From: Rothia uropygialis
GTDB taxonomy: Bacteria > Actinomycetota > Actinomycetes > Actinomycetales > Micrococcaceae
Length of the DNA: 64,000 bases
Reading direction: 5' to 3'
NCBI RefSeq assembly: GCF_004137765.1
Contig: NZ_NOIS01000001.1
Span: forward strand, 62,001-126,000
A model generated the notes under the pieces. It saw only the letters and a list, made by a program, of their open reading frames with translations, ran no database searches and was not told where the DNA came from. Every line of letters begins with the position of its first letter. Within the stretch, counting starts at the first letter, position 1. Below, in pieces: positions 10,069-19,028 of this stretch. Made by a program: the position numbers and the translations under genes.

Positions 10069-11256
10069 CTATGGCTTGAGGACGACCTTGATGCAGCCGT
10101 CCGTCTTCTTCTGGAACATGTCATACCCTTCCGGTGCTTGTTCCAGTGGAAGCGAATGCGTGACGAGGTCTTCCACGCCCAAGGGATCTTTCGGATCCTC
10201 AACCAGGGGCAAGAGGTCGTCGATCCAATGCTTGACGTTGCACTGGCCCATCCGAATCTGCAGTTGCTTGTCGAACATCTGCAGCAGCGGCATGGGGCTC
10301 GCTTGGCCGCCGTAGACGCCGCTCAAGGACAGCGTGCCGCCGCGCCGCACCAGCGAGATGGCATCGTGCAACGCCGAAAGCCGATCCACACCGGCGTGCT
10401 TCATCACGCCGCGGGCGACCTTGTCCGGAAGCAGGTTCGAAGCCTGGTGCGCGAGCTTTCCTGCGGGAGAATCGTGGCTTTCCATCCCGACGGCGTCGAC
10501 GATTGCGTCTGGTCCGCGGCCCTCGGTGGCGTCTTTGATCTTTTCGTAAGCTTCGTCGGCGGGTGCCAGAGCCGTCACGCCGTGGCGCTCCGCCATCTGA
10601 CGCCTTTCCGGTACTGGGTCCGTCGCGAAGACCGTATATCCCAGGTGTACGCCAATACGCGCCGCGAACTGTCCGACCGGGCCCAGGCCAAAGACCACCA
10701 TGGTTCCCTCGGGCGGGACATCGGCATACTGGACGGCCTGCCAAGCGGTCGGAAGAATGTCGCTCAAGAAAAGGTATCGCTCGTCCGGTGCTTCGCGCCC
10801 GTCTTCGACGCTGCCGATCTCAAGAGGACCGAAGTCGGCGTGCGGGACCCGCAGGTACTCAGCCTGGCCGCCGGGAACCGATCCGTACAGCCGTGAAAAG
10901 CCGAAGAGTTGAGCGCCACTGCCTGCAGAGGTGACCTGGGTCGTTTCACATTGGGAGTACAAGCCTCGCCGGCACATCCAGCACCGACCGCAGGAAATGG
11001 TGAACGGAATGACGACCCGTGATCCCACGCTCAGGTTCGTCTCCGACCCTGCTTCCTCGACGACGCCCATAGGCTCGTGACCCACGATGTCGCCTTGGTC
11101 CATGAATGGCCCGAGCACCTCGTAGAGGTGGAGGTCAGAACCGCAGATTGCGGTCGAAGTGATACGAATGATCGCGTCGTCGTTTAGCTGCAGGGTCGGG
11201 TCCGGTACGTCCTCCACACTGACGTTGCGTTTGCCTTGCCACGTTACTGCTCTCAT
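10069..11256 (-). CDS. Zinc-dependent alcohol dehydrogenase (formaldehyde-dehydrogenase-like)
   Basis: Medium-chain dehydrogenase of 395 residues, NAD(P)-linked, probably cytosolic. The catalytic zinc ligands appear in AICGSDLHLY (Cys) and GHEPMG (His, Glu). The structural zinc site is CGRCWMCRRGLYSQC. The nucleotide-binding fold is VVFGLGPVGQFAARIG. Length and motifs fit the glutathione-independent formaldehyde dehydrogenase-like branch often seen beside stress genes; the substrate is not provable from sequence. The start at 11256 (MRAVTW) is chosen because AGGAAGAAGG lies just upstream; the in-frame ATG at 11310 lacks a site. It precedes katE on the same strand. Confidence 0.9.
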   Translation of the reverse strand: MRAVTWQGKRNVSVEDVPDPTLQLNDDAIIRITSTAICGSDLHLYEVLGPFMDQGDIVGHEPMGVVEEAGSETNLSVGSRVVIPFTISCGRCWMCRRGLYSQCETTQVTSAGSGAQLFGFSRLYGSVPGGQAEYLRVPHADFGPLEIGSVEDGREAPDERYLFLSDILPTAWQAVQYADVPPEGTMVVFGLGPVGQFAARIGVHLGYTVFATDPVPERRQMAERHGVTALAPADEAYEKIKDATEGRGPDAIVDAVGMESHDSPAGKLAHQASNLLPDKVARGVMKHAGVDRLSALHDAISLVRRGGTLSLSGVYGGQASPMPLLQMFDKQLQIRMGQCNVKHWIDDLLPLVEDPKDPLGVEDLVTHSLPLEQAPEGYDMFQKKTDGCIKVVLKP

Positions 11257-11505
11257 GATTGGCCTTCTTCCTGAGGGGAACCGCCCCCGTTCCGTCGGGC
11301 AGCTGAACACTAGGTTCGCCCGGGAGGCTGTGTCCTTGAACTTGTGTGTGATGAGGATCGATATGTGACCGGCCAGGACGCTGTTGGTCTCGTCCCCGGA
11401 CCGGACGGACGAGAATTTCCCGTGAGAAGTCGGAAAATTCTGGTGTGCGGGAATCCGGGGAACTCCCGTGTCTCCTCCGCCCGCCGACTCGTCCGTCAGG
11501 AAGGC

Positions 11506-11766
11506 TTAGCCGGACTGATTGCCGCTGTGTCGGCCGCCCTTGGCCTTGTCCTCCGTGGACTGGGCCGCAGCACCCTCTCCGCCGGTCTCATGCGGGTCGG
11601 CCGAGTTTTGCGCGCCAAAACTTCCGGTACTTTCCCGACCGGCTCCTCGCGGGTCGGCAGTGGTCTTGCTTCCGAAGCTTCCGGCGCTCTGCTCGCCGCC
11701 CTTATGGGCTTGTTCTTTGGTGTCCTCGCGGTTTCCGAACAGTCCAGGGTTGTTTTTGTCAGCCAT
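11506..11766 (-). CDS. KGG-motif general stress protein (YciG/Con-10-like)
   Basis: A highly polar protein of 86 residues, rich in Gly, Ser, Ala, Lys and Glu, with little hydrophobic core. Near-repeats of the KGG family are visible: NREDTKEQAHKGGEQSAGSFG, then GAGRESTGSFGAQNSADPHE, and a final KAKGG. Members are small stress-induced, probably disordered proteins found in many bacteria and in fungal conidia. An ATG two codons upstream (11772) with GGAAATGGC before it is an equally good start. The gene lies upstream of the alcohol dehydrogenase and katE on the same strand, which fits a stress cluster. Their co-regulation is inferred. Confidence 0.75.
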   Translation of the reverse strand: MADKNNPGLFGNREDTKEQAHKGGEQSAGSFGSKTTADPRGAGRESTGSFGAQNSADPHETGGEGAAAQSTEDKAKGGRHSGNQSG

Positions 11767-11772
11767 AATCAT

Positions 11773-12563
11773 GCCATTTCCAATACCGGGAGGTTTTCTT
11801 AGGCCGTACACTTCATGATCCATGAAACTCTCTCGCAGCTTCTTTATCAAGCGCCTTCCAGGATTTTCTCGGCCGAATTTGTTTCCGCCTCGAAGATTCG
11901 GCCCGAAAATTTGTTTACGAATCGAGATTCTCATCGCCTGAGAAATGGCTGTCACGTGTAGAGGAGTCGAGGGGCCGTTCTCTCTCGATCGGCTTCTCGG
12001 CCTTGGAATCTCGAGCTGAAGCGCACATGTTTTGCCGGAGATGCCCCTCGCACGGATCACGGATATTGTGCCGTCGAGCTTTAAAAGCTATATCCCAAAA
12101 AGAAAAAAGCTGCGTCGGAAACGCTTATCATTCGGGTTAGTCATGCTTTGGTTACCGTGCGGTTCAGTGCTGTCTGCCACTACGAATATGCTGTTCGGGC
12201 GCATTTTCTTCGTTTGAGTGTCCGTAACAATAAACAATGAGGCCGATCCTGTACCGGTGGGTAACAGTTTCGAGGTTGTTTTTGGGTCGCGAGTATATTG
12301 TTGTGGCGGCCAGGGTGTGGTCGCAATTCCGGCAGTGTGCTTCACAGGCCATGCGGCCGGGCCAGGGGCGGGGATGGGGTGAAAATTCCCGGAGAGGTCT
12401 CCTGAGGGTGTCGAAGACAGCGCTCGGTGGCGTGCCGGGGCCTCGCAGGGGGGGCGGAGCGCGCGGCCAAAGGGTTCGTATGTGCCTCAGGGGCCGGAAG
12501 ATGCGACATCATTTTTAGATCCAGAGACATGGTTCCGGAAGCGGGATGTGACACCATCGTGGG
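11773..12563. other. Intergenic stretch with no convincing gene
   Basis: About 790 bases upstream of the KGG protein. The sequence around 12090-12310 is unusually AT-rich for this genome (runs such as AAAAAGAAAAAAG at 12098-12110), as expected for promoter DNA. Short open frames on both strands show no recognisable motif and no credible ribosome site. The stress-gene promoter on the minus strand presumably lies here, but I could not assign its -35/-10 boxes. Confidence 0.5.
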
Positions 12564-12707
12564 ATGGACCATGGCGTGGAAATTCATCCGGTGACAGAAT
12601 CTCTGTCTCCGACCGGTTTCGAAGTGGTCTGCACTTGTGGCTGGGAAATAGAGGTTACTGACCAAGAGGACGCGGCTTCTCAAAAACTCGGGCACCTGGG
12701 CGAATAG
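12564..12707 (+). CDS. Small CxCGW protein, 47 residues, unknown function
   Basis: A short frame starting at ATG 12564. It encodes a first half around HPVTESLSPTGFEVV, then CTCGWEIEVTDQEDAASQ and a C-terminal KLGHLGE. The pair Cys-x-Cys-Gly-Trp followed some 20 residues later by His is a pattern seen in tiny actinobacterial proteins that may bind zinc. No strong ribosome site is visible, and the neighbours give no hint. I call it a probable gene only because the composition looks protein-like and matches that pattern; it could be spurious. Confidence 0.35.
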   Translation: MDHGVEIHPVTESLSPTGFEVVCTCGWEIEVTDQEDAASQKLGHLGE

Positions 12708-13223
12708 ACCCAGGGCGAGCACGGGATATTCGAAAGGTTTGGGCGTGGGTTCGCAACGTTCGTGACGAACCGTCCTGCAAGATGACCTCTACCGTACACG
12801 CCCATATTCGAGTCCCGCACCCTTCGAGTTCACTTTGCTTCTCGATCAAATGGTCGAAAACCGGTACCCCGCCGGGTACCTCATTCGCCGAATTGTGATT
12901 GCGTTCGATGCCCCCCCCATAGCCGTGACCCAATCGCTCTGGCGAGGTGAGCCGCGAACGTATCTGTCGATGGTCAAGTCGATGAGACCCGCTTGGGCAG
13001 AAATGTCGTCGATCGAGCGACCGACGTGTTGGCGTTTTCTTCTCGCCGCAGTCATGGCGGGCCTCGGGGCGGCCTTGCCGTTTTCGCCTCCGGCCATGGG
13101 CTGACATTTGTGCACAGCATGCAAGGCACTGACGGCCAACCCCTCAGCACGCAGGCACAACCGCAACCGGTGTGTCGTGGCGCACAGTTGATGGAGTGTT
13201 CTTCACTCACAAGGGAGGTTCCC
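12708..13223. other. Leader region of the permease/amine oxidase operon; no gene recognised
   Basis: About 515 bases. The only long plus-strand frame here is a spurious upstream extension of the permease frame. A C-run (12911-12917) is present. Nothing else is identifiable. Confidence 0.45.
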
Positions 13224-14714
13224 ATGACAGAGAGATCCTCGCGGCTCGGCGCTCGACATCTTTCCACCGGTTCACTGGTATTCATGATCATCGCCGCCTC
13301 GGCTCCGCTGACGGTGCTGGCCGGTGGTGTTCCGACGAGCTTCGCCGTTTCGGGGCGCCTCGGTGTGCCCCTTTGCTATCTCGCTCTCGGCATCATCCTG
13401 ATGCTCTTCGCGATCGGCTACGGAGCCATGAGCGGACACATCCACAACGCAGGGGCTTTCTACGCCTACATCACGGAAGGTCTTGGCGGTCGGCAAGGAA
13501 TCGGGGCCGCAATTCTCGCGCTCGTGTCCTACAACATGATGCAGATCGGACTGTACGGGCTGTTCGGGTTCTCCTTCGCAACCTTGCTCAGCAGCTGGAC
13601 AGGGTTTAGTTTCCCCTGGTGGGGTGCGGCTCTCATGGGCTGGCTCATTGTCGGTGCGCTGGGCGTCAACAATGTGGACCTGTCGGTCAAAGTACTGGGA
13701 GTGCTCGTCAGCCTCGAATTCCTCGTCGTCATCGTCGTCTGCGTCCTCGGTCTGTTTACTGCTCCTGAGGGCCTCTCAGCTCAAACCATCAGACCCGGAG
13801 ATTTTTTCACCCACGGAATAGGCGTCCTTCTGGCTTTTGGCGTGGCCTCATTCATGGGGTTCGAATCGGGAGCGATCTATTCCGAAGAGGCCAAGGATCC
13901 GCGCAGGACGGTTTCTCGAGCGACGTTCATCGCTGTCGGCATTATCGCCGTGTTCTATGCATTGTCGTCGTGGTGCTTGGCCATGGGTATCGGACCTGGC
14001 GCGATCAACCAACAGGCTGCCGAGTTCGGACCCGACCTCATCTTCGTATGGCTTTCTCGGCTCGCACCCGCCCTCTCGGAAATCTCCAACATTTTGTTCG
14101 TCACGAGCTTGCTCGCGGCCTTGATCGCTTTCCACAATGCCGCTGCGCGGTACTTCTTCGCCCTCGGCCGGTCGGGAGTACTGCCTCGCCCACTCGCCAA
14201 GTCCGGGCGGGCAGGGGCGCCCGTTGGCGGCTCCCTGGCACAGTCCGTGTTGGCCCTGATCGTCGTCGTCGTTTTTGCATTCCTCGGTGCCGGATCCGAT
14301 ACGGGGGAGATGTTTCCCATCACGACCTTGTTCACCTGGCTCACCAACGCTGCAGCCTTTGGGCTCGTATTTCTGCTCGCCGTTACCTCGGTGGCGATCC
14401 TTGTTTGGTTTCTCCGCAATCCCCAAGGGCATGGTCCTTTCACCCGGTACATAGCGCCATCCTTGGCGACCCTCGGTTTAGGGACTGTGGCCCTACTCAT
14501 CCTCGTGAATTTCGACCTCATGATCGGTCCAGACAACCCCTCGGCTCTGGTGTTCATCATGCCGGGCATCATCATCGTTTCGGGGGTCCTGGGACTGATC
14601 TGGGGACAGGTCATTATTCGCCGACGACCAGAAACTGGGTTGGCGACCAAAGGTCTCGACCGTGTGAACGAACCCTCCGAAATACCTCTTCCCTCAGAAA
14701 GGAACTTCTCATGA
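13224..14714 (+). CDS. APC-superfamily amino acid/amine permease
   Basis: A 496-residue integral membrane protein with about 12 hydrophobic segments, importing an amino acid or amine by proton or sodium coupling or exchange. The first segment, ASAPLTVLAGGVPTSFAVSG, and GFESGAIYSEEAKDPRRTV (the conserved FxGFE...EEA..P motif) are characteristic of the APC family. AAGGGAGG at 13211-13218 fixes the start at 13224; the frame is open further upstream but without a ribosome site. It overlaps the amine oxidase by four bases (ATGA at 14711-14714), so the two are translationally coupled. The permease probably delivers the oxidase substrate. Confidence 0.9.
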   Translation: MTERSSRLGARHLSTGSLVFMIIAASAPLTVLAGGVPTSFAVSGRLGVPLCYLALGIILMLFAIGYGAMSGHIHNAGAFYAYITEGLGGRQGIGAAILALVSYNMMQIGLYGLFGFSFATLLSSWTGFSFPWWGAALMGWLIVGALGVNNVDLSVKVLGVLVSLEFLVVIVVCVLGLFTAPEGLSAQTIRPGDFFTHGIGVLLAFGVASFMGFESGAIYSEEAKDPRRTVSRATFIAVGIIAVFYALSSWCLAMGIGPGAINQQAAEFGPDLIFVWLSRLAPALSEISNILFVTSLLAALIAFHNAAARYFFALGRSGVLPRPLAKSGRAGAPVGGSLAQSVLALIVVVVFAFLGAGSDTGEMFPITTLFTWLTNAAAFGLVFLLAVTSVAILVWFLRNPQGHGPFTRYIAPSLATLGLGTVALLILVNFDLMIGPDNPSALVFIMPGIIIVSGVLGLIWGQVIIRRRPETGLATKGLDRVNEPSEIPLPSERNFS

Positions 14715-16039
14715 CCAATCCCCATGTCGTCGTCGTCGGTGCCGGATTCTCCGGGCTAGTGGCTGCGCGCGAACTGCAAGCGGCGGGCTTCGAGGTCGAA
14801 GTCGTCGAAGCCCGTGACCGCCTCGGCGGCCGGGCCTGGACCGATGAACGGATGGGGCACACCCTCGAAATGGGTGCGACGTGGGTCCATTGGATGCAGC
14901 CCCACGTGTGGAGCGAGATAACGCGCTACGGCCAAACGATCTACCCCAGCCCTTACGCGGATCAGGCCTACTGGGTAACCAACGGTGAAGTGCGGTCAGG
15001 CAGCGAAGCCGACATCGACCGTTTGATGGAACGGCCAATGAACGCGATTTTTGAGGCGGCGAAGGAGTTCTTCCCATACCCTCATAATCCGTTGTACGTT
15101 CTGTCGAATGAGTTTGACGGTCCGGCGGGAATCCGTGAGCGTTTTCTCGCCGCGGATCAGACGAGCGTTCTGGATATTCTGCGCCAGGGGGACTTCAGCC
15201 AGGAAGAGATCGACCTCTGCGATTCCTACTGGTCGGCAGGTTACATCGGCGATCCGAACCGAGGTTCGTCGCTCATGGCCAAACAATGGGTCGCTTTGTC
15301 GGACCACCGGCAATCCCTCATGGACGACCAAACCCTGAGGTTCAAGCTCACCAATGGCATGCGCGGTATCTATCAGAACATCGCCCAAGACCTGAACTGT
15401 CCGCTACGGCTGAACACGCCCGTCAGCAAAATCCGTCATGACGCTTCCTCATCCGTCGTCACCCTGGAGAATGGTGAATCCATTGCCTGTGACGCCGTGA
15501 TCGTCACTGTTCCGCTGGGTGCTCTGGGGAACATCGAGTTCGAGCCCGGACTGCCGCCGGCCATGAGGTCGGTGCTCAAGGAAAAATGGAATTCCACCGG
15601 ATGCAAGACGTGGATCAAGATCAAGGGGCATCACAGCATCTTCGGCTACGCACCGACCCCCGCCCGGGGAGCGCTTCTGCGCAGCGAGTACTTTCTGCCC
15701 GACGGCGATACCATCTGTGTCTGCTTCGGGTCCCAGCATGACCAAGTCGATGTGAGCGACCCGAGATCGGCCCAAAAGATCGTGGATCAGTGGCGGCCTG
15801 ATCTGGAAGTAGTGGACTGCACCGGGCACGATTGGGTCGCGGACAAGTGGAGCGGCCAGGCATGGGCGACGCTCAAGAAAGGACAGTTCACCAACGGGTG
15901 GCATCATTTCCACGAAACCGGGACCCGCTTGCGTTTCGCCGGAGCCGACTGGGCCAAGGGATGGCGCGGCGTCGTCGTGGACGGGGCAATCGAGACCGGG
16001 CTCTCGACTTCTCGACAGTTGATTCGTGAACTTGCTTGA
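14711..16039 (+). CDS. Flavin-containing monoamine oxidase family protein
   Basis: Oxidatively deaminates a primary amine using FAD, releasing aldehyde, ammonia and peroxide; cytosolic. 442 residues. The FAD Rossmann motif VVVVGAGFSGLVAARELQ is at the N-terminus, followed by VEARDRLGGRAWT (the ED/RxGGR motif) and MGATWVHW. The C-terminal FAD-contacting segment reads KGWRGVVVDGAIETG. No secretion signal. Its start overlaps the permease stop (ATGA). Putrescine, tyramine or another amine are all possible substrates; a partner aldehyde dehydrogenase is not adjacent. Confidence 0.9.
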   Translation: MTNPHVVVVGAGFSGLVAARELQAAGFEVEVVEARDRLGGRAWTDERMGHTLEMGATWVHWMQPHVWSEITRYGQTIYPSPYADQAYWVTNGEVRSGSEADIDRLMERPMNAIFEAAKEFFPYPHNPLYVLSNEFDGPAGIRERFLAADQTSVLDILRQGDFSQEEIDLCDSYWSAGYIGDPNRGSSLMAKQWVALSDHRQSLMDDQTLRFKLTNGMRGIYQNIAQDLNCPLRLNTPVSKIRHDASSSVVTLENGESIACDAVIVTVPLGALGNIEFEPGLPPAMRSVLKEKWNSTGCKTWIKIKGHHSIFGYAPTPARGALLRSEYFLPDGDTICVCFGSQHDQVDVSDPRSAQKIVDQWRPDLEVVDCTGHDWVADKWSGQAWATLKKGQFTNGWHHFHETGTRLRFAGADWAKGWRGVVVDGAIETGLSTSRQLIRELA

Positions 16040-16115
16040 GCGTCCCTGAACAACCAGAGAAGTCTTCCTCGCCGCGGTGAACCGGCCTGGTGTGAGGTGC
16101 ATCCAGACCAACTAG

Positions 16116-16128
16116 CCCCCCCCCCCCC
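16116..16128. repeat. Poly-C tract (13 C)
   Basis: An uninterrupted run of 13 C followed by GGGG in the space between two convergent genes. It touches no coding frame. Such runs vary by slippage and are prone to miscounting in sequencing. Confidence 0.9.
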
Positions 16129-16177
16129 GGGGCCGTCGTTCTGCACGTTGCGCGCCTGGTCTGCGCGACGATGGTCT

Positions 16178-16229
16178 GAGCGAGGACCGTGAGCGGACCG
16201 TTTCCGTGGCCCGCTCTCGGTCCTTGCTC
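16178..16229. terminator. Convergent hairpin between amine oxidase and sugar porter
   Basis: A 19-base arm at 16178-16196 pairs with 16211-16229 with two mismatches around a 14-base loop. Both flanking genes end toward it. No clear U-tract is present. Confidence 0.6.
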
Positions 16230-16241
16230 GGCCGAAGAACG

Positions 16242-17696
16242 TCACGGACGAGACTGGTCCGAGGTAGTCTCTTCCGTCCTGTCGAAGTCGTTGGTCACCG
16301 TCGCCTGCTCCTGACGGACCTGTTGGATCGGCATCGAGTTGGTCTCGATGTCTTCCAACGTGCGGCCTCGCGTCTCCGGGACGAAGAACTTCACGAATAG
16401 CACTCCGAGGATGCAGATGACTCCGAAAATCGCGAACACGGCTTCTTGCGGCATGGACGCCGTCATGATCGGGAAGAGCAAACCAACCGCAAAGGAGCCG
16501 ATCCAGTTGAACGACGAGGCCACCCCACTCGAACGTCCGCGGATGACCAGCGGAAAGATCTCGCCCACAATCACCCAGGTCAAGGGTGCCCAGGTGAAGG
16601 AGTAGAACGCCACGTAAAGGCTCAGGAAGACCACGATCATCATGGGGTTCACATCGCTGAACACGGTATTGATCAGGGCCGGCAGGATGAATGAGAGACC
16701 CATGACGAGCCCACCCATGATGAGGAAGGTTCGTCGGTTGAACTTGTCCGCGATCACCAAGAACAAAAGGGAGCCCAGGACCAGGATGACGCCCTGGACA
16801 ATGGGCCACAGGAGAGCGCTACTGGCAGAACTTCCCGTGGCCGTCTCCACGATCAGCGGGATATAGTAGAAGATCGCGTTGGCACCCTGGAATTGCTGGA
16901 ATGCGGCGATGCCGACCCCCGCGATGACAAGATACCGATACTTGCCGTTGAACAAGGTCGCAAAGGATGTCGACTTCTGTGCCCGGGACTCGAGCTGTGC
17001 TGTCTCCTTGATCAGGGTGAGTTCCCTCGTGATGTCATCGCCCTTGCGGATGAAGCCCAAGACCCGGAGAGCTTCCTGGTCCTTACCGTGCTTGACCAGG
17101 AAACGCGGGGACTCGGGCAGACGGAGGACGCCGAAGTACAGGATGATGGCCGGAACGGCTGCCATGATGAGCATGGTTCTCCAGGCTCCGGCCTCGGGGA
17201 GGTCTTTGAGGAAGAAATCCACAAGATATGAAATCAGCATGCCGGAAACGATCATTGTCTGGTTGAGCCCCGACAGGCGTCCGCGGAGCTTGGCCGGAGC
17301 CAATTCGGACATGTACGCGGGGACCAGGGCAGACGCCGCGCCCACGGCGAGGCCGAGGAAGATTCGCATCAGTACCAGATAGAACTCTCCCTGGTGGGGC
17401 GCGATTCCGCACAGGATCGATCCCGCCACGAAAACGAGGGCTGAAGCCAGAATCATCTTTCGGCGGCCGAAACGGTCGGAGAGTTGCCCGGCAAGGGCGC
17501 CGCCAAAAATGGCTCCGAACATCACACCGGAGGTGATCCATCCGATGACTGTCGCATTGTCGTGCAGCTCCCAATCGTTCTGCAGAAACGGTAGGGCGCC
17601 GGTCATGACGCCGATGTCGTACCCGAAGAGGATGCCACCGAACGAACCGAAGAAGTATATGAATTTGCTGGAAATCTTGTGATCTGCTGCGGGCAT
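16242..17696 (-). CDS. araE: MFS sugar porter, probable L-arabinose/proton symporter
   Basis: A 484-residue member of the sugar porter family with 12 hydrophobic segments. Family motifs are clear: GGILFGYDIGVMTGALPF in TM1, LSDRFGRRK, PESPRFLV after TM6, QQFQGANAIFYY in TM7, and PETRGRTLEDIE at the end. GAGGAG upstream of 17696 supports the start. It sits beside the LacI-type regulator and araBDA, and an AraR-like operator half lies 224 bases upstream (17920-17935), so arabinose is the likely substrate. A C-terminal Gln/Thr/Asp-rich tail is a small extension. The sugar is inferred from context; xylose is the main alternative. Confidence 0.85.
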   Translation of the reverse strand: MPAADHKISSKFIYFFGSFGGILFGYDIGVMTGALPFLQNDWELHDNATVIGWITSGVMFGAIFGGALAGQLSDRFGRRKMILASALVFVAGSILCGIAPHQGEFYLVLMRIFLGLAVGAASALVPAYMSELAPAKLRGRLSGLNQTMIVSGMLISYLVDFFLKDLPEAGAWRTMLIMAAVPAIILYFGVLRLPESPRFLVKHGKDQEALRVLGFIRKGDDITRELTLIKETAQLESRAQKSTSFATLFNGKYRYLVIAGVGIAAFQQFQGANAIFYYIPLIVETATGSSASSALLWPIVQGVILVLGSLLFLVIADKFNRRTFLIMGGLVMGLSFILPALINTVFSDVNPMMIVVFLSLYVAFYSFTWAPLTWVIVGEIFPLVIRGRSSGVASSFNWIGSFAVGLLFPIMTASMPQEAVFAIFGVICILGVLFVKFFVPETRGRTLEDIETNSMPIQQVRQEQATVTNDFDRTEETTSDQSRP

Positions 17697-18011
17697 GATC
17701 TCACTCCTCGTGAGCCCATTCGGCCCACTTTTCATCGTCGAGGAAGGGAGCACATGCTCGTGAGTCGACGACGTCGACGAGCCCGATGTTGCCCACAATG
17801 GCCGAAGCCGTGCATGCGGTCGGTGACGGACTCTTCTGACGCACAGTTGTCCACGCTGACGCACTGCCCTTTCCGTGTTGTACGCAGATGTTTGACGGTC
17901 AGGGAGACTGTCTGGCCAAATGAGAGCGCTAACATTTACGTTGATGTGTAGGCTAGTTCACATTTTTAGGGCTTGTCAATGCTTCCTCCGGGCGTCCCTT
18001 CGATGAGCGGG
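17697..18011. other. Intergenic region between araE and araR
   Basis: 315 bases upstream of the transporter and downstream of the regulator, both on the minus strand. It contains the operator-like element listed at 17920-17935 and is AT-rich around 17930-17980, consistent with the araE promoter. I see no gene here. Confidence 0.6.
17920..17935. promoter_or_regulatory. Probable AraR operator upstream of araE
   Basis: On the minus strand it reads ATGTTAGCGCTCTCAT. It shares the left half ATGTTAGCG and the ending CAT with the operator before araB at 19261-19276. The palindrome is imperfect in the right half (TCTCAT instead of TAACAT), suggesting weaker binding. A LacI-type gene lies next door. 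Confidence 0.65.
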
Positions 18012-19028
18012 TCAGGCCCCCGGCGATGCGGTCGAGCGACGGATCACGAGGGTGGGGTCGACGGGTGTCGGGTCTGCCGGTGCGTCTTGGATCTGGGCGA
18101 CCAGGGCGGCGACCACACGCCCACCCAGAGTGCGGAAATCCTGATGGACGGTTGTGAGCGGCGGTTGGAAGTATCCCGACTCAGGGAGGTCGTCGAAACC
18201 CATCACGCTGATGTCTTCCGGAACGCTCCACCCTCCGTCCCTGAATGCGGCCAAGGCGCCCAGGGCCATCGCGTCGTTGGCGGAGAGGATGGCGGTTGGC
18301 CGAGGCTTGTCGGTGCGAGACAAGAGGTTCGTGGCGATGCTGTACCCACATTCCGGGGACCAATCTCCTTCGATCGTCTCGAAGCTCACCGCCAACTTTG
18401 TGCACTCGTCGGTGGCTGCTCGGAGGCGTTGCTGGGCGTCGATCCAGTGGTGGGGCCCGCTCAGGAGGAGGATTTGTTTGTGGTGGAGCGAAGCGATGTG
18501 CTGGACGGCCAGTCTCATTCCGTGTTCCTGGTTCACGCTCATCGTGCTCAGATCGGAGACTTCGGTGCGACTCGGGCCGACCACGATGAGTGGGACCCCA
18601 ATGGATGTGGCACCTGCGTAGTGGACGAGTTCTTCATGAGCGGCAATGGTGACTATTGCTTCGACCCCACGATCGAGAAGCTGCCCCACGACGGCGTCGA
18701 ATTCGGCCTTGGATCCTTCGCGAAGCGTTGTCAGCAGTGTGGAATAGTTGTGAAGTCGCGCGGCTTCTTCGATTCCCACCAGCGTGTTGACTGGTCCGAA
18801 GAGGGCGGAGCCACTCGTTACGACGCCGATGAGGCCGGATTTGTTGGTCACCAGGGTTCGCGCGGCATGATTGCGGCGGTAACCGGTTTCGCGAATTGCT
18901 TGTTCGACGCGCTCTCGTGTCTGGGGGCGTACGCCTGGGAAACCGTTGATCACGCGGGACACCGTTTGGTGGGATACCTTGGCGAGTTGGGCGACTTCGG
19001 CCATGCTCGGACGGTGTGATGCGGCCAT
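18012..19028 (-). CDS. araR: LacI-family repressor, probable AraR
   Basis: A 338-residue LacI/GalR regulator. Residues 8-55 form the helix-turn-helix and hinge (MAEVAQLAKVSHQTVSRVIN; RVEQAIRETGYRRNHAARTL). The remainder is a periplasmic-binding-protein-like sugar domain ending in DPTLVIRRST. The in-frame ATG at 19052 is an alternative start with a weaker context. Placed between the transporter and araBDA, and with two matching operators, it is the obvious arabinose-responsive repressor, analogous to the LacI-type AraR of C. glutamicum ATCC 31831. The effector is inferred. Confidence 0.85.
   Translation of the reverse strand: MAASHRPSMAEVAQLAKVSHQTVSRVINGFPGVRPQTRERVEQAIRETGYRRNHAARTLVTNKSGLIGVVTSGSALFGPVNTLVGIEEAARLHNYSTLLTTLREGSKAEFDAVVGQLLDRGVEAIVTIAAHEELVHYAGATSIGVPLIVVGPSRTEVSDLSTMSVNQEHGMRLAVQHIASLHHKQILLLSGPHHWIDAQQRLRAATDECTKLAVSFETIEGDWSPECGYSIATNLLSRTDKPRPTAILSANDAMALGALAAFRDGGWSVPEDISVMGFDDLPESGYFQPPLTTVHQDFRTLGGRVVAALVAQIQDAPADPTPVDPTLVIRRSTASPGA

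Noticed and set aside
12098-12130. Stress-sigma (GTTT...GGGTA-like) promoter before the KGG gene
   Set aside because: The nearest match (GTTTCC and GGGATA on the minus strand) has 20-base spacing, too long for the known SigB-type consensus.
12164-12352. Short minus-strand frame starting MACEAHCRNCDHT
   Set aside because: The Cys/His cluster is tempting, but the rest is incoherent, overlaps AT-rich probable promoter DNA and has no ribosome site.
13970-14710. Upstream extension of the amine oxidase frame inside the permease gene
   Set aside because: Arg/Pro-rich out-of-frame translation of the permease; the Rossmann start with an ATGA overlap at 14711 is clearly the gene start.
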